64,000 nucleotides of DNA from Priestia megaterium NBRC 15308 = ATCC 14581. Lineage in GTDB: Bacteria; Bacillota; Bacilli; Bacillales; Bacillaceae_H. Positions 1 to 8,043 of this stretch are shown here, piece by piece (positions within the stretch are counted from its first letter, which is position 1; each line of letters opens with the position of its first letter). Both the position numbers and the translations under genes were made by a program. Under the pieces are notes generated by a model that saw nothing but the letters and a program-made list of their open reading frames with translations, did no database searches and had not been told where the DNA came from. The DNA is taken from positions 4,148,501 through 4,212,500 of the forward strand of contig NZ_CP009920.1 of the NCBI RefSeq assembly GCF_000832985.1. The letters are read 5' to 3'.

Positions 1-1
1 C

Positions 2-694
2 ATTTTATTTGTGGCTTCAGTGCTGATCAGCATCAACTGGTTCGTTTACATTTGGGCGGTTAACCATAATCATATTATTGAAACAAGTTTAGGTTACTAC
101 ATCAACCCGCTCGTTAGTATTTTACTTGGTATAGTCGTTTTAAAAGAGAAGCTTAATTTTTGGCAGGGTGCTTCTGTTGGATTAGCTGCTATAGGTGTTA
201 TCGTTATGACAGTTACATACGGGCATATCCCATGGGTATCATTAAGCTTAGCGTTTAGCTTTGGTTTGTACGGACTTGTAAAAAAGACTATTCAATTAGA
301 AGCAAAAGTAGGATTAACGATTGAAACGATGATGGTTGCACCTATTGCGGTTATTTATTTTATTTTTCTTTTAGTGAAAGGATCTTCAAGTTTTTCTCTT
401 CAGTCGCTTGATCTGAGTGCTCTTTTAATTGGAGGCGGTGTTGCTACAGCTATGCCACTACTATATTTCGCTAAGGGGGCCCCTCTTATTCCGCTATCGA
501 TGGTCGGTTTTTTACAGTACATTGCTCCTACCATGACGCTTTTATTAGGGGTATTCGTGTATCATGAACCGTTTTCTAGCGTAGAGATGATTGCCTTTTT
601 GTTCATTTGGAGCGGATCGGTTATGTTCATTTTATCTAAAACGAAGTTCATGAGTTCTCATCAGCCGAAATTCTTTAAAGGGCGCTCAGCTTAA
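2..694 (+). CDS. rarD: RarD-type EamA transporter (5'-truncated by window edge)
   Basis: Carboxy-terminal 230 or so residues of an EamA/DMT-superfamily membrane permease; the open frame runs off the left edge, so the true start lies outside. Full RarD proteins are near 300 aa, so about 70 residues are missing. The translation shows repeated hydrophobic helices and the region LPLLYFAKGAPLIPLSM followed by GFLQYIAPT, which is typical of RarD rather than other EamA proteins. RarD was named for chloramphenicol sensitivity; the natural substrate is unknown. Transcription probably ends at the hairpin directly downstream, shared with the convergent tnrA. Confidence 0.9.
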   Translation: MLFVASVLISINWFVYIWAVNHNHIIETSLGYYINPLVSILLGIVVLKEKLNFWQGASVGLAAIGVIVMTVTYGHIPWVSLSLAFSFGLYGLVKKTIQLEAKVGLTIETMMVAPIAVIYFIFLLVKGSSSFSLQSLDLSALLIGGGVATAMPLLYFAKGAPLIPLSMVGFLQYIAPTMTLLLGVFVYHEPFSSVEMIAFLFIWSGSVMFILSKTKFMSSHQPKFFKGRSA

Positions 695-699
695 CGGAC

Positions 700-735
700 A
701 AAAAAGCGGATATCTTTAGATATGCGCTTTTTTGT
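700..735. terminator. Bidirectional rho-independent terminator, rarD/tnrA
   Basis: Hairpin with arms AAAAAAGCG and CGCTTTTTT, extended inside by ATATC/GATAT, and T-runs on both strands. It lies 5 nt after the rarD stop and about 50 nt beyond the tnrA stop on the other strand. Confidence 0.8.
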
Positions 736-785
736 TTGCCGTAAAGAAATAAAAACGGAGACGGGAAAGTCACCGTATGTATACT

Positions 786-1112
786 TTATAGCTTCCGCTT
801 GAAATGAGCGTTCAACTGACCTTGAAGCATTTGGTTTTTTACTTCTTTCATTTTTCTCGCTTCATCTTTTTTGGCCAATTCTGTGCGTATTTCACTCGTT
901 TGAACTCCTTCTTCTATGCGATCGGCAATATCCATTAATCGTTCGACGTCTGAAAACGAATATTTCCGGATACCCGTATTGGTTCGGTCCGGAAAGAGCA
1001 GGCTTCTTTTCTCGTAGTAGCGAATTTGTCTTTCTGATAAACCGGTTAATTCTTTTACAATCCCAATAGACATGACTTTTTTATCTCGATATGACGCTTC
1101 ATTCGTAGACAA
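786..1112 (-). CDS. tnrA: MerR-family global nitrogen regulator TnrA
   Basis: 108 aa, close to the 110 aa of B. subtilis TnrA. The MerR helix-turn-helix occupies roughly residues 14-80 ([20 protein letters not shown], then [15 protein letters not shown]). The carboxy end, LEGQLNAHF-like ([12 protein letters not shown]), matches the tail through which TnrA is held by feedback-inhibited glutamine synthetase. TnrA activates and represses nitrogen-scavenging genes during nitrogen limitation. Two TnrA boxes lie in the divergent upstream region, one placed for autoactivation. GlnR is the nearest alternative but has a longer tail; the short QLNAHF ending favours TnrA. Confidence 0.95.
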
Positions 1113-1148
1113 TCTCCCTCACCCCTGAGTACGTAGTAGTATGTTATT

Positions 1149-1199
1149 ATTATAAAGGAAAAAAATACAAAAAATTATAACATGTAATATATTCTAACA
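1149..1199 (-). promoter_or_regulatory. tnrA promoter with TnrA box
   Basis: The box at 1183-1199 reads TGTAATATATTCTAACA, a perfect match to TGTNAN7TNACA. On the minus strand a TATAAT -10 sits at 1154-1149. The box centre is about 40 bp upstream of the -10, i.e. near -49 from the expected start, the spacing used by TnrA-activated promoters in B. subtilis. No good -35 is visible, as expected for an activator-dependent promoter. Confidence 0.8.
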
Positions 1200-1226
1200 T
1201 ATATATGTTATATTATTGAATTATTA

Positions 1227-1276
1227 TGTGAGAAAAAGTGACATAAATAATGAAATAGGGAAAAGAGTCCTATAAA
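1227..1276 (+). promoter_or_regulatory. Divergent TnrA-type promoter for the 52-aa gene
   Basis: A second perfect box, TGTGAGAAAAAGTGACA, lies at 1227-1243 with a -10-like TATAAA at 1271-1276. The centre-to-centre distance is about 38 bp, nearly the same as at tnrA, so TnrA activation of the rightward 52-aa gene is the simplest reading. Confidence 0.7.
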
Positions 1277-1296
1277 CTAATGATTAACTCGATCCC

Positions 1297-1339
1297 AAGT
1301 GGTTAACCATACAGGATAAAGCCTTGTGGTTAATCACTT
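1297..1339. repeat. 13-bp inverted repeat in the leader of the 52-aa gene
   Basis: AAGTGGTTAACCA at 1297-1309 pairs with TGGTTAATCACTT at 1327-1339 (one mismatch). The 17-nt loop carries CAGG/CCT, which could extend the stem. It lies just after the predicted transcription start and has no T-run, so it is either an operator or a leader RNA structure. Confidence 0.55.
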
Positions 1340-1409
1340 GCTTTCAAAATGATGAATAGAAAATAAATGTGAGAATATACATAAATTCTAAAAGGAAAGG
1401 GCGTTTTAA

Positions 1410-1568
1410 ATGGCTGTGCAACAATTGAAAAAAGAAGAGATTATTGAGCTGGCAAAAGAAATTATTGAACTTGATTTGAAAAGAGATGAAAAATTTGAAG
1501 AGTTGACAGAGTTAGCCGGAAATCGTGCATATGAAATTTTGCGCAGAGTACAAAATGCCTGTTTATAA
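1410..1568 (+). CDS. Small helical protein (52 aa), positional counterpart of YkzB
   Basis: ATG preceded by AAAGGAAAGGGCG. The 52-residue product begins MAVQQLKKEEIIELAKEIIE and is rich in Glu/Lys with heptad-like spacing, so probably one or two amphipathic helices; no signal peptide or membrane segment. No domain is recognised. In B. subtilis the small gene ykzB is likewise divergent from tnrA and TnrA-controlled, so position and regulation suggest equivalence; sequence homology is unproven here. It is followed by a strong terminator and is monocistronic. Confidence 0.75.
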   Translation: MAVQQLKKEEIIELAKEIIELDLKRDEKFEELTELAGNRAYEILRRVQNACL

Positions 1569-1572
1569 GTAA

Positions 1573-1604
1573 TAAAAAAATCCCGCTCTAGGCGGGATTT
1601 TTAA
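1573..1604. terminator. Bidirectional terminator
   Basis: Arms AAAAATCCCGC and GGCGGGATTTTT with a TCTA loop region. It serves the 52-aa gene on the plus strand and the COG0523 GTPase, whose stop lies inside it, on the minus strand. Confidence 0.85.
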
Positions 1605-2521
1605 TTGGACTGCTGTTCAAGATTAAATAATTCTTGTTTCATCTTAGTGTGGTCGAGGTTTTCCCCTATAAAGACAAGAGTGGTGGGCAGCTTCATCATT
1701 TCTTTCATATATAGAGGCATGCCGTATGAATATTGAAACGAATACGTATCATCCGAATGAGTAAAGCGCATATAGCCTTTAATACGATAGATGGTATCTG
1801 GCATTTGGCGCAGCCAATTTTCAAATAATTCAAGATCCACGTTTTTTGTAAACTCATATACAAATGTTTTCAAATGAAGATGATCTTCAACATGAGCCTT
1901 ATGGTGCGGCTGTTTTTGAGACAGCTGAGCTCTTTGAATCAGGTCAAGCTTCACGCGGGAAAATGTCGTTAATAATGTTATTGCACGAGCGTTAATTGAT
2001 TGAACCTCAAAAAGCAGGGAAGACTTTTCTGCCTCAGACAGCATGTCCGTTTTATTTAATAAAATTACATCCCCATGTTTTACTTGTTCTTGAAGAAGTT
2101 TTTGAAGTTGAATGCTTAAGGACCCACGTTCTTTCCACCTTGTTGCATCGAGTGTGGTGATAATACTTTTAATCGTGACTTGATGCGCAAAAAGTGGAGA
2201 CATACAGGCATCCAACACTTCAATGGGATGTGCAACTCCGGTTGTCTCTATATAGATAGCATCCAATGTGTTCTCCTGTAGAAGTGAATGAAGCTGAGTT
2301 TCAAATTGACCTTGAATAGTACAGCACACGCAGCCGTTTAGCAATTCTTTTAACGGCGTGTCTTTTTCTACTTCATTTGAGTCAATCGAAACTTGGCCAA
2401 GCTCATTCATCACAACAGCAATGGTGCGATTACGATCTTTTTCTTGCTGAAGCAGCTGTTTAAGCAACGTTGTTTTTCCGCTGCCTAAAAATCCAGATAA
2501 AATGTAGATTTCTGTTTTCAT
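1601..2521 (-). CDS. CobW/COG0523-family GTPase, putative metallochaperone
   Basis: 306 aa. The Walker A motif GFLGSGKTT spans residues 10-18, and the family metal-binding motif GCVCCT (CxCC) lies at about 63-68, followed by the G-domain NKTD motif and a short CobW C-terminal domain (about 215-300). COG0523 GTPases deliver metal ions such as zinc to client enzymes. B. subtilis YciC is a longer relative under Zur control; I found no convincing Zur box upstream, so its metal is unknown. It is transcribed alone and leftward. Its 250-bp upstream gap also holds the divergent promoter of the next gene. Confidence 0.9.
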   Translation of the reverse strand: MKTEIYILSGFLGSGKTTLLKQLLQQEKDRNRTIAVVMNELGQVSIDSNEVEKDTPLKELLNGCVCCTIQGQFETQLHSLLQENTLDAIYIETTGVAHPIEVLDACMSPLFAHQVTIKSIITTLDATRWKERGSLSIQLQKLLQEQVKHGDVILLNKTDMLSEAEKSSLLFEVQSINARAITLLTTFSRVKLDLIQRAQLSQKQPHHKAHVEDHLHLKTFVYEFTKNVDLELFENWLRQMPDTIYRIKGYMRFTHSDDTYSFQYSYGMPLYMKEMMKLPTTLVFIGENLDHTKMKQELFNLEQQSN

Positions 2522-2735
2522 TTCAGTCTCTCCTATGTAAATAACATTGTTTAAATCGAAACTTTTCCGATTGCGGATTGGTAAATAGTATATCCAAGAG
2601 GGGATAAATGTTTAAGCGTAAATTTTTATGCTTTTTTTGTATTCATTATAACAACTTTAAAAGCACTATGGCTATCTTTTGTAAAAAACTCAAAATACAA
2701 TGAAATAAGAATATTATAAAATTTCAAACTAGCTG

Positions 2736-2744
2736 TGCTACAAT
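2736..2744 (+). promoter_or_regulatory. Extended -10 promoter element
   Basis: TGCTACAAT (TG-N-TACAAT) lies 31 nt before the ATG of the reductase gene; the -35 region is poor, as is common with extended -10 promoters. Confidence 0.45.
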
Positions 2745-2774
2745 AAAAGAAAAAGAAAAAGGGGAGCAAAAGTT

Positions 2775-3704
2775 ATGCGAATATTAGTTTTAGGCGCAGG
2801 CGGCGTTGGAGGTTACTTTGGAGGCAGGCTCGTGGAAAAAGGAGAGGATGTGACTTTTCTTGTCAGAGATCGCAGAAAAAAAGAGCTGGAACAAAATGGA
2901 CTTGTTATCAAGAGCATACACGGTGACTTCACTTCACCTGTACAAGCTATTACAAAATCTGAGGTGAAAGAGCCTTATGATGTTATTTTGTTCACAACTA
3001 AGGCTTATCATCTTAAACAAGCAATTGAGGATGTGCGTCCTTTTGTAGGGAATCAGACAGTTGTCGTACCTTTGTTAAATGGTATGGCTCACGTGGGTCC
3101 TTTACAAGAAGCATTTGGGGAAGAAAAAGTCATTGGAGGACTGTGCTTTATTGAAACAACTTTAAACAAAGATGGAGAGGTCGTCCAGACGAGTCCTGCT
3201 CACAGACTTGTATTCGGTGAATTTAAGCAGAAGGAAACAGAAAGATTACAACTGATTGAGCAAGCGTTCAGTGGTACAAAAGCTTCGTTTGTAAAAAGTT
3301 CATATATTGAACAGGATATGTGGCATAAGTATTTATTTATTACGGTTATGTCAGGCATGACCACTCTTATGCGCGCACCTGTTGGCCCAGTGCTAGCGGC
3401 AAAAGGAGGGCGTCAATTCGTACAAGAGCTTTTTAAAGAAGTTGAAAATATTATGATGGCATACGATGCACCATTAGCTGAAGGGATTATTGAACAGCAT
3501 ATGAATACGATGGACAAAATGACGTATGACATGAAGTCATCGATGCAGCGTGATATGGAAAAAAGTTTTCAAATTGAAGGAGACCACCTTCAAGGATATT
3601 TGCTGACATTAGCTGAAAAATCGTCTATACACGTACCGCTTCTTCAAACTGTGTATACGCATCTAAAAGTGTATGAAGAAATGTTAAAAGGTTATCAAAA
3701 ATAA
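2775..3704 (+). CDS. 2-dehydropantoate 2-reductase family oxidoreductase (ApbA/PanE)
   Basis: 309 aa. The N-terminal Rossmann motif is GAGGVGGYFGGRL at about residues 7-19, with downstream VVPLLNGM and a helical C-terminal half (about 175-305) as in ketopantoate reductases. These reduce ketopantoate to pantoate with NADPH in pantothenate/CoA synthesis. The family is large and includes paralogues of unknown substrate, so I give no gene symbol. The RBS is AAAAAGGGGAG. The stop overlaps the start of the next gene by one base (TAATG), so the two are translationally coupled. Confidence 0.85.
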   Translation: MRILVLGAGGVGGYFGGRLVEKGEDVTFLVRDRRKKELEQNGLVIKSIHGDFTSPVQAITKSEVKEPYDVILFTTKAYHLKQAIEDVRPFVGNQTVVVPLLNGMAHVGPLQEAFGEEKVIGGLCFIETTLNKDGEVVQTSPAHRLVFGEFKQKETERLQLIEQAFSGTKASFVKSSYIEQDMWHKYLFITVMSGMTTLMRAPVGPVLAAKGGRQFVQELFKEVENIMMAYDAPLAEGIIEQHMNTMDKMTYDMKSSMQRDMEKSFQIEGDHLQGYLLTLAEKSSIHVPLLQTVYTHLKVYEEMLKGYQK

Positions 3705-4504
3705 TGACAGCGAAAATTGATTTAGCAGTCATGCAGGTACTGCAGAAGCTGCTAAGTACAGCAGAAATAGGACAAATTCCTTCCGCTCCCGGCATTTATT
3801 TTTTCTTTGATAAACCGGGCAGGCTTTTGTATATCGGAGCAACGACGGGCTCTCTATTAGAAAGAGTAAGAGCTCACGTTGCAGGAAAAGGCGTTAGCAA
3901 CACAAAAAAATTCCACAAAGAAATTTGTGCTGTTGGATATATTGAAGTGCATGGATTAAAAAAAGAATTAGATATGCTGAGAACGATGCTTGTAAATGGT
4001 TATTTTCCAAAATACAATAAACAAGATGTAAAAAGAGAAAATGAATACGACATTTACACCGTTCACGGCAGGGTCCTTGGAGATACAGGAGTTGATAAGA
4101 AAAAAGTCTCCAAGCGAAAAACGGTGCTAAAGCCAACGTTAAAAGAGATAGAGATTCGTCAAGAAAACAGTGATATTACATATGCACGAGTCGCAAATAT
4201 GAATGCTGAAGATCGAGTGAAAAAGTTGTGGTCTTGTCAAGAAGCAGGAGCGCAGCTACATCTTCCCGAGTCGAAAGTGTTAGCAATAAGTGACCGGCTC
4301 TTAAAAGAGCAGTATACATTTCAGCGGGATATGAAAAAGAATATGATGTTTACGATGCGGGATTTAGTTGTTATTCAAGTGTTGTTAAATTTAAATCCGA
4401 CCCATGATTTGAAAAAACGAGAAATAAAGGAAGCCATCAGTTTAGTACGTAAATTTGGCATAGAAGAAGCTCTTCGCATCTCTGAAAAATTACTCAAAAC
4501 GTAA
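3704..4504 (+). CDS. GIY-YIG domain protein
   Basis: 266 aa. The N-terminal GIY-YIG fold runs over about residues 27-110: GIYFFF near residue 30, YIGATTGSLLERVRAH about 15 residues later, and a catalytic-type Glu in the following helix region. Residues 140-266 form a lysine-rich helical region of no recognised family. GIY-YIG domains usually cleave DNA phosphodiester bonds, but many stand-alone bacterial copies are uncharacterised. It is coupled to the reductase gene by a TAATG overlap, although the two have no obvious joint function. A terminator follows within 2 nt. Confidence 0.75.
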   Translation: MTAKIDLAVMQVLQKLLSTAEIGQIPSAPGIYFFFDKPGRLLYIGATTGSLLERVRAHVAGKGVSNTKKFHKEICAVGYIEVHGLKKELDMLRTMLVNGYFPKYNKQDVKRENEYDIYTVHGRVLGDTGVDKKKVSKRKTVLKPTLKEIEIRQENSDITYARVANMNAEDRVKKLWSCQEAGAQLHLPESKVLAISDRLLKEQYTFQRDMKKNMMFTMRDLVVIQVLLNLNPTHDLKKREIKEAISLVRKFGIEEALRISEKLLKT

Positions 4505-4505
4505 T

Positions 4506-4540
4506 AAAATCCATGATCATTGTGATCATGGATTTTATCA
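4506..4540. terminator. Rho-independent terminator
   Basis: AAAATCCATGATCA/TGATCATGGATTTT around a TTG loop, directly after the GIY-YIG stop; it also lies just past the stop of the leftward membrane-protein gene. Confidence 0.8.
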
Positions 4541-4554
4541 TTTATCATTCACAC

Positions 4555-4866
4555 TTAAGCTAATTCGTCAATAACTTTTGGTAGAGCCATAATGGAAATA
4601 ACGCAAAGTGAACTGACAACTTGATGCATTTCAAAAATGGCAATGATGAATAACATCAGTGATATATATAATTGAAGGCCTTTTAATCCCCACGGCTTGC
4701 GATCGAAAAAAAAGTCGCTAAGTACAAATACAAAGAAAATGAGCGAACTGAACAAAATAATCATGGATGTAGACATGGAACGATCATAAGCAATGATAAA
4801 TAACAAAGCGAGAAGCGACACAACAGATATAACTTTTAATGTTTTAATCATCGTGTTTTTATTCAC
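4555..4866 (-). CDS. Small membrane protein, unknown function
   Basis: About 103 aa with three to four predicted membrane helices (hydrophobic runs near VISVVSLLALLFIIA, MIILFSSLIFFVFVLSDFFF, LQLYISLMLFIIAIF and a C-terminal segment). I place the start at the GTG at 4866 because AAGGTG lies 6 nt upstream. The ATG at 4881, five codons earlier, lacks a good ribosome site but cannot be excluded. No family recognised. Monocistronic, leftward. Confidence 0.6.
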   Translation of the reverse strand: MNKNTMIKTLKVISVVSLLALLFIIAYDRSMSTSMIILFSSLIFFVFVLSDFFFDRKPWGLKGLQLYISLMLFIIAIFEMHQVVSSLCVISIMALPKVIDELA

Positions 4867-5029
4867 TTTTTTCACCTTCATTTGTAGGATTGATCTTTCA
4901 TCCTCATTTTATAGGATAGTCAAAAGTTCTAAAAGCCAAACGAATAAATCATAACAACAATTTAACATCTTTATACTACATTTACATTGAGAGAAAAAAA
5001 TGGGCGTGTTTTGAGCTTTGTGCGCTTCA

Positions 5030-5059
5030 TTGACGCGTGCAAAGAACAAGTGCTATAGT
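5030..5059 (+). promoter_or_regulatory. Sigma-A promoter of the exonuclease gene
   Basis: TTGACG at 5030-5035, 18-bp spacer, TATAGT at 5054-5059 with an upstream TGC (extended -10). Confidence 0.7.
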
Positions 5060-5109
5060 ATGTTTGCTCTAAAAGCTAAAGGAGCAAAGTTTTCAAAGGA
5101 CGTGACTAT

Positions 5110-5997
5110 GTGAACGAAACACTATTAGTAATTGATGGATTTAATTTATTAAGCCGCTGTTATTTTGCTACTTCTTATGGCAGAGATGAAGCAGCGTTGA
5201 CAAGAAATAGTAAGGGCCAATTTACGAATGCCCTCAGAGTAACGATTCAAAAAATGCATGCATTGATTCACCAATATGAGCCAAGCCATATTTTCGTCGC
5301 TTGGGATGTTAAGCGTGAGGATACAAAACGTAAAGATACATACGCCCTATATAAGCAAACAAGAGCAGAGCTGCCTGAGCCGCTGATTCAGCAGTATGAA
5401 ACGTTAAAACAATTTTTTGACACAGTAGGCATTTATCAAATGTCATTGTCTTCTTATGAAGCAGATGATTTAATTGGAGCACTTGTAAGCAAGTGGAGTA
5501 AGGAAAAGCAAAGTCCAGGGTACATCTATAGCAATGACCGAGACTTGCTTCAGCTCCTAGATCAACATATTTCGCAAATTATTGCCAAAAAGCAGGTTGG
5601 CGATCTTGTTTATGGCTTCAAGCACTTTCAAGAAGAATATAATATTCATCCTCGTCAATGGGTGGACGTAAAAGCATTGCTTGGTGACAAATCGGACAAT
5701 ATTCCGGGTGTTCCTGGTGTAGGAGAAAAAGCCGCACTGCCTCTTATTCAACAATATGGCTCTATCCATGAAATTTATGCACAAATTGAACAATTAGATC
5801 CAGCTTTTAATCGTTACAAAAAAAAGCTGACCGAAGGAAAAGAACTAGGTATGCTTAGTCGTGAACTTGCTGAGATTATTATAGACATTCAAGAAATCAG
5901 TATGTTAAATTGGGAAGAATTAACATTTATGTATGATTATGAACGATGGAATAAAGAAATTCAAACTCTAGAACTAAACATTAGGATTCGCTCATGA
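5110..5997 (+). CDS. ypcP: 5'-3' exonuclease (FEN-like, YpcP family)
   Basis: 295 aa; GTG start with AAAGGA 9 nt upstream. It resembles the stand-alone form of the DNA polymerase I 5' nuclease domain. Acidic metal-binding residues fall in LLVIDGFNLL (N-terminus), WDVKRED, SSYEADDLIG (about 118-127) and NDRDLLQLL, followed by the helix-hairpin-helix stretch KALLGDKSDNIPGVPGVGEK at about 196-215. It should remove 5' flaps or RNA primers during replication and repair, backing up Pol I. Its own promoter precedes it. The yojF operon starts 46 nt downstream with its own ribosome site. Confidence 0.9.
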   Translation: MNETLLVIDGFNLLSRCYFATSYGRDEAALTRNSKGQFTNALRVTIQKMHALIHQYEPSHIFVAWDVKREDTKRKDTYALYKQTRAELPEPLIQQYETLKQFFDTVGIYQMSLSSYEADDLIGALVSKWSKEKQSPGYIYSNDRDLLQLLDQHISQIIAKKQVGDLVYGFKHFQEEYNIHPRQWVDVKALLGDKSDNIPGVPGVGEKAALPLIQQYGSIHEIYAQIEQLDPAFNRYKKKLTEGKELGMLSRELAEIIIDIQEISMLNWEELTFMYDYERWNKEIQTLELNIRIRS

Positions 5998-6043
5998 TTT
6001 TTAGTACAATACAATTTATGAACATGAGAAAGGAGTAACAAGC

Positions 6044-6391
6044 GTGCAACCAATTCATAAAGAAACAGTCCAAAAAAAAATACAAACATTTTTAAATAAA
6101 GACGTATATGTACACCTTGAAACGACAAACGGTGCATATGCTTCACACGTAAATGAAAAAGTAATGACAGTTGGGGCTTTTATTCGCAATGGTAAAGTCA
6201 CTATTTCAAACGGAAAGATAACTGGAGAAGGTCCTTATCGTGTAGGTCTTCAAATTGATTTAGGATGGATTTATGCAGAGGGATTAACAGATTGGGAAAT
6301 TGATGAAGAAGGCCGACTTCTTCTAGCTGGGCATGACTTTGAAGGTCGTTTAGCAGTTGCCCTTCAATTAAGTGAACATCCGTTTTCATAA
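6044..6391 (+). CDS. yojF: YojF family protein (DUF1806)
   Basis: 115 aa; GTG start after GAAAGGAGTAACAAGC. Small soluble protein with predicted beta strands (VYVHLETTNGAYASH, VGAFIRNGKVTISNG, LQIDLGWIYAEG), matching B. subtilis YojF in size and gene order. YojF precedes bshB2 (yojG) in B. subtilis as it does here, 23 nt upstream, which suggests a role linked to bacillithiol; its biochemical function is unknown to me. Confidence 0.85.
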   Translation: MQPIHKETVQKKIQTFLNKDVYVHLETTNGAYASHVNEKVMTVGAFIRNGKVTISNGKITGEGPYRVGLQIDLGWIYAEGLTDWEIDEEGRLLLAGHDFEGRLAVALQLSEHPFS

Positions 6392-6414
6392 GAGAAAAGA
6401 GAGGAGAATAGAAT

Positions 6415-7077
6415 ATGGAAGAAAGATTATTAATTGTATTTCCGCATCCTGACGATGAAGCATATGGAGCAGCAGGAATGATCACGCAAGCTAGACAAAA
6501 AGGAACGCCCGTTACATATGCCTGTGTTACGCTAGGTGAAATGGGACGAAATATGGGTAGACCGCTGTTTGCTAACCGTGAAACTTTACCTCAAATCCGA
6601 AAAAAAGAACTTTTAGATTTAGCGAACGTTTTAGATATTCAAGACTTGCGTATGCTAGGGCTTCGTGATAAAACGCTGGAATTTCTTGATATTGATGTTT
6701 TTGCAGATAAAATTGAAGAAATCATTAACGATGTAAAGCCGACTCACATTTTAACACATTACCCTGGCTTTGCGGTACACCCTGATCATAATGCTACGGG
6801 TGCAGCTACAATTCAAGCGGTAAAACGTATGCCAAAAGAAAAGCGTCCGGTTGTTTGGTGTCATGCGTTTTCGAAAGATCGTATTGAACATATTGGAGAA
6901 CCAGATGTTATTTTTGATGTAACAGCGATGAAAGATAAAAAAATTGAAGCGTTAAAAGCCCATCGTTCTCAAACAGAAGGAATGATGAACGCAATTGACT
7001 TCGATCGCTTATCTGACTATCCGCAAATGGAACGTTTATTAACTAGAGAAGAATTCTGGACATATAACTGGGAGTAA
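6415..7077 (+). CDS. bshB2: Bacillithiol biosynthesis deacetylase BshB2
   Basis: 220 aa, LmbE/PIG-L superfamily. The zinc/catalytic motif PHPDDE is at residues 10-15, and a second metal histidine motif is HPDHNAT near residue 120. BshB enzymes hydrolyse N-acetylglucosaminyl-malate to GlcN-malate, the middle step of bacillithiol synthesis. It is the second gene of yojF-bshB2, and a reductase gene follows after 3 nt. BshB1 would be a paralogue elsewhere; the YojF neighbour identifies this as BshB2. Confidence 0.92.
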   Translation: MEERLLIVFPHPDDEAYGAAGMITQARQKGTPVTYACVTLGEMGRNMGRPLFANRETLPQIRKKELLDLANVLDIQDLRMLGLRDKTLEFLDIDVFADKIEEIINDVKPTHILTHYPGFAVHPDHNATGAATIQAVKRMPKEKRPVVWCHAFSKDRIEHIGEPDVIFDVTAMKDKKIEALKAHRSQTEGMMNAIDFDRLSDYPQMERLLTREEFWTYNWE

Positions 7078-7080
7078 CAG

Positions 7081-7884
7081 ATGAAAAAACAGCGAATTTT
7101 ATTTATTGGAGCAGGACGAATGGCTGAAGCTGTAGCGGCTGGTTTGGTTACGAGCAGCGCTGACAGTATTGAGGCAGTGGTGATGTCAAACAACGGAGAT
7201 ATTGAGCGGTTACAGCGTGTTGAAACAACGTACGGCGTACACACGACGCAAAATTGGTGCCAAGAAGTTGACAATTCGGATGTTATTATTTTAGCGATGC
7301 CTCCCGAGGCCCATCCTTCCGTGCTCAAGGAACTTTCGACTCATTTAAATCAACAATTTGTCGTAACGTTAGCGGCAGGGATTGGTCCGAGTTACTTAGA
7401 AAGTCATCTTCCGCAGGATACGCCTGTCGCTTGGATTATGCCAAATACAGCTGCTATGATTAGACAATCGATGTCACTATATACACTTGGAACTTCTGCC
7501 ACAAAAGAGCATAAAGAAGTGCTTCAAATGATTTTAAAAGGAATTGGTAAAGCGCATGAGTGTTCAGAGAAAGAAGTACATGAGCTAACGGCTGTAACTG
7601 GCAGTGCACCGGCGTTTTTATATTATTTTGCAGAATCGTTAATTGATGCAACTACTGCTTACGGTGTGGACGAAAAAACAGCCAAAGATTTAGTTATTCA
7701 AATGATGTATGGCTCTGTACAAATGCTGCATGAAACCAAAGATCCTGCGTCTTTAAGAGAGCAAGTAACAACTCCAGGCGGCGCTACTGCCGAAGGGTTA
7801 AAAGTGATGAAAGAACAAGACTTTTCCCTAATAATAAAGCAGGCAATTGAAGCAACGAATAAAAAAGCAATGGGTGGAAGCTAA
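7081..7884 (+). CDS. Pyrroline-5-carboxylate reductase (ProC family)
   Basis: 267 aa. Rossmann motif GAGRMAEAVAAGL near residues 10-22 and the P5CR signature around TAVTGSAPAFLYYF with TTPGGATAEGL near the C-terminus. It reduces pyrroline-5-carboxylate to proline with NAD(P)H. B. subtilis has several paralogues (ProG, ProH, ProI and the related ComER), and I cannot tell which this corresponds to. It starts 3 nt after bshB2 with GGGAG overlapping the bshB2 end, so it shares that operon. Confidence 0.85.
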   Translation: MKKQRILFIGAGRMAEAVAAGLVTSSADSIEAVVMSNNGDIERLQRVETTYGVHTTQNWCQEVDNSDVIILAMPPEAHPSVLKELSTHLNQQFVVTLAAGIGPSYLESHLPQDTPVAWIMPNTAAMIRQSMSLYTLGTSATKEHKEVLQMILKGIGKAHECSEKEVHELTAVTGSAPAFLYYFAESLIDATTAYGVDEKTAKDLVIQMMYGSVQMLHETKDPASLREQVTTPGGATAEGLKVMKEQDFSLIIKQAIEATNKKAMGGS

Positions 7885-7973
7885 AAAAGCTCGTACAACC
7901 ATATGTTAGCTGAAAAATCCGAACTATAGTTCAGCATTCTTTCATTGGAATGTTGAATCAGTTCGGATTTTTT
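7884..7973 (+). terminator. Long terminator, possible degenerate copy of the dispersed repeat
   Basis: Outer arms AAAAATCCGAACT/AGTTCGGATTTTTT enclose TTCAGCATTC/GAATGTTGAA. The preceding stretch GTTAGCTGAA and the ATCCGAAC arm match the repeats at 45.4 and 52.7 kb, so this may be a decayed third copy. Confidence 0.75.
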
Positions 7974-8043
7974 AATGAATAGACTTCCTTAACACACATA
8001 TATTCCTCTTTGGAACTGTTTTTTCTCTATGCCCCAAACTTTT

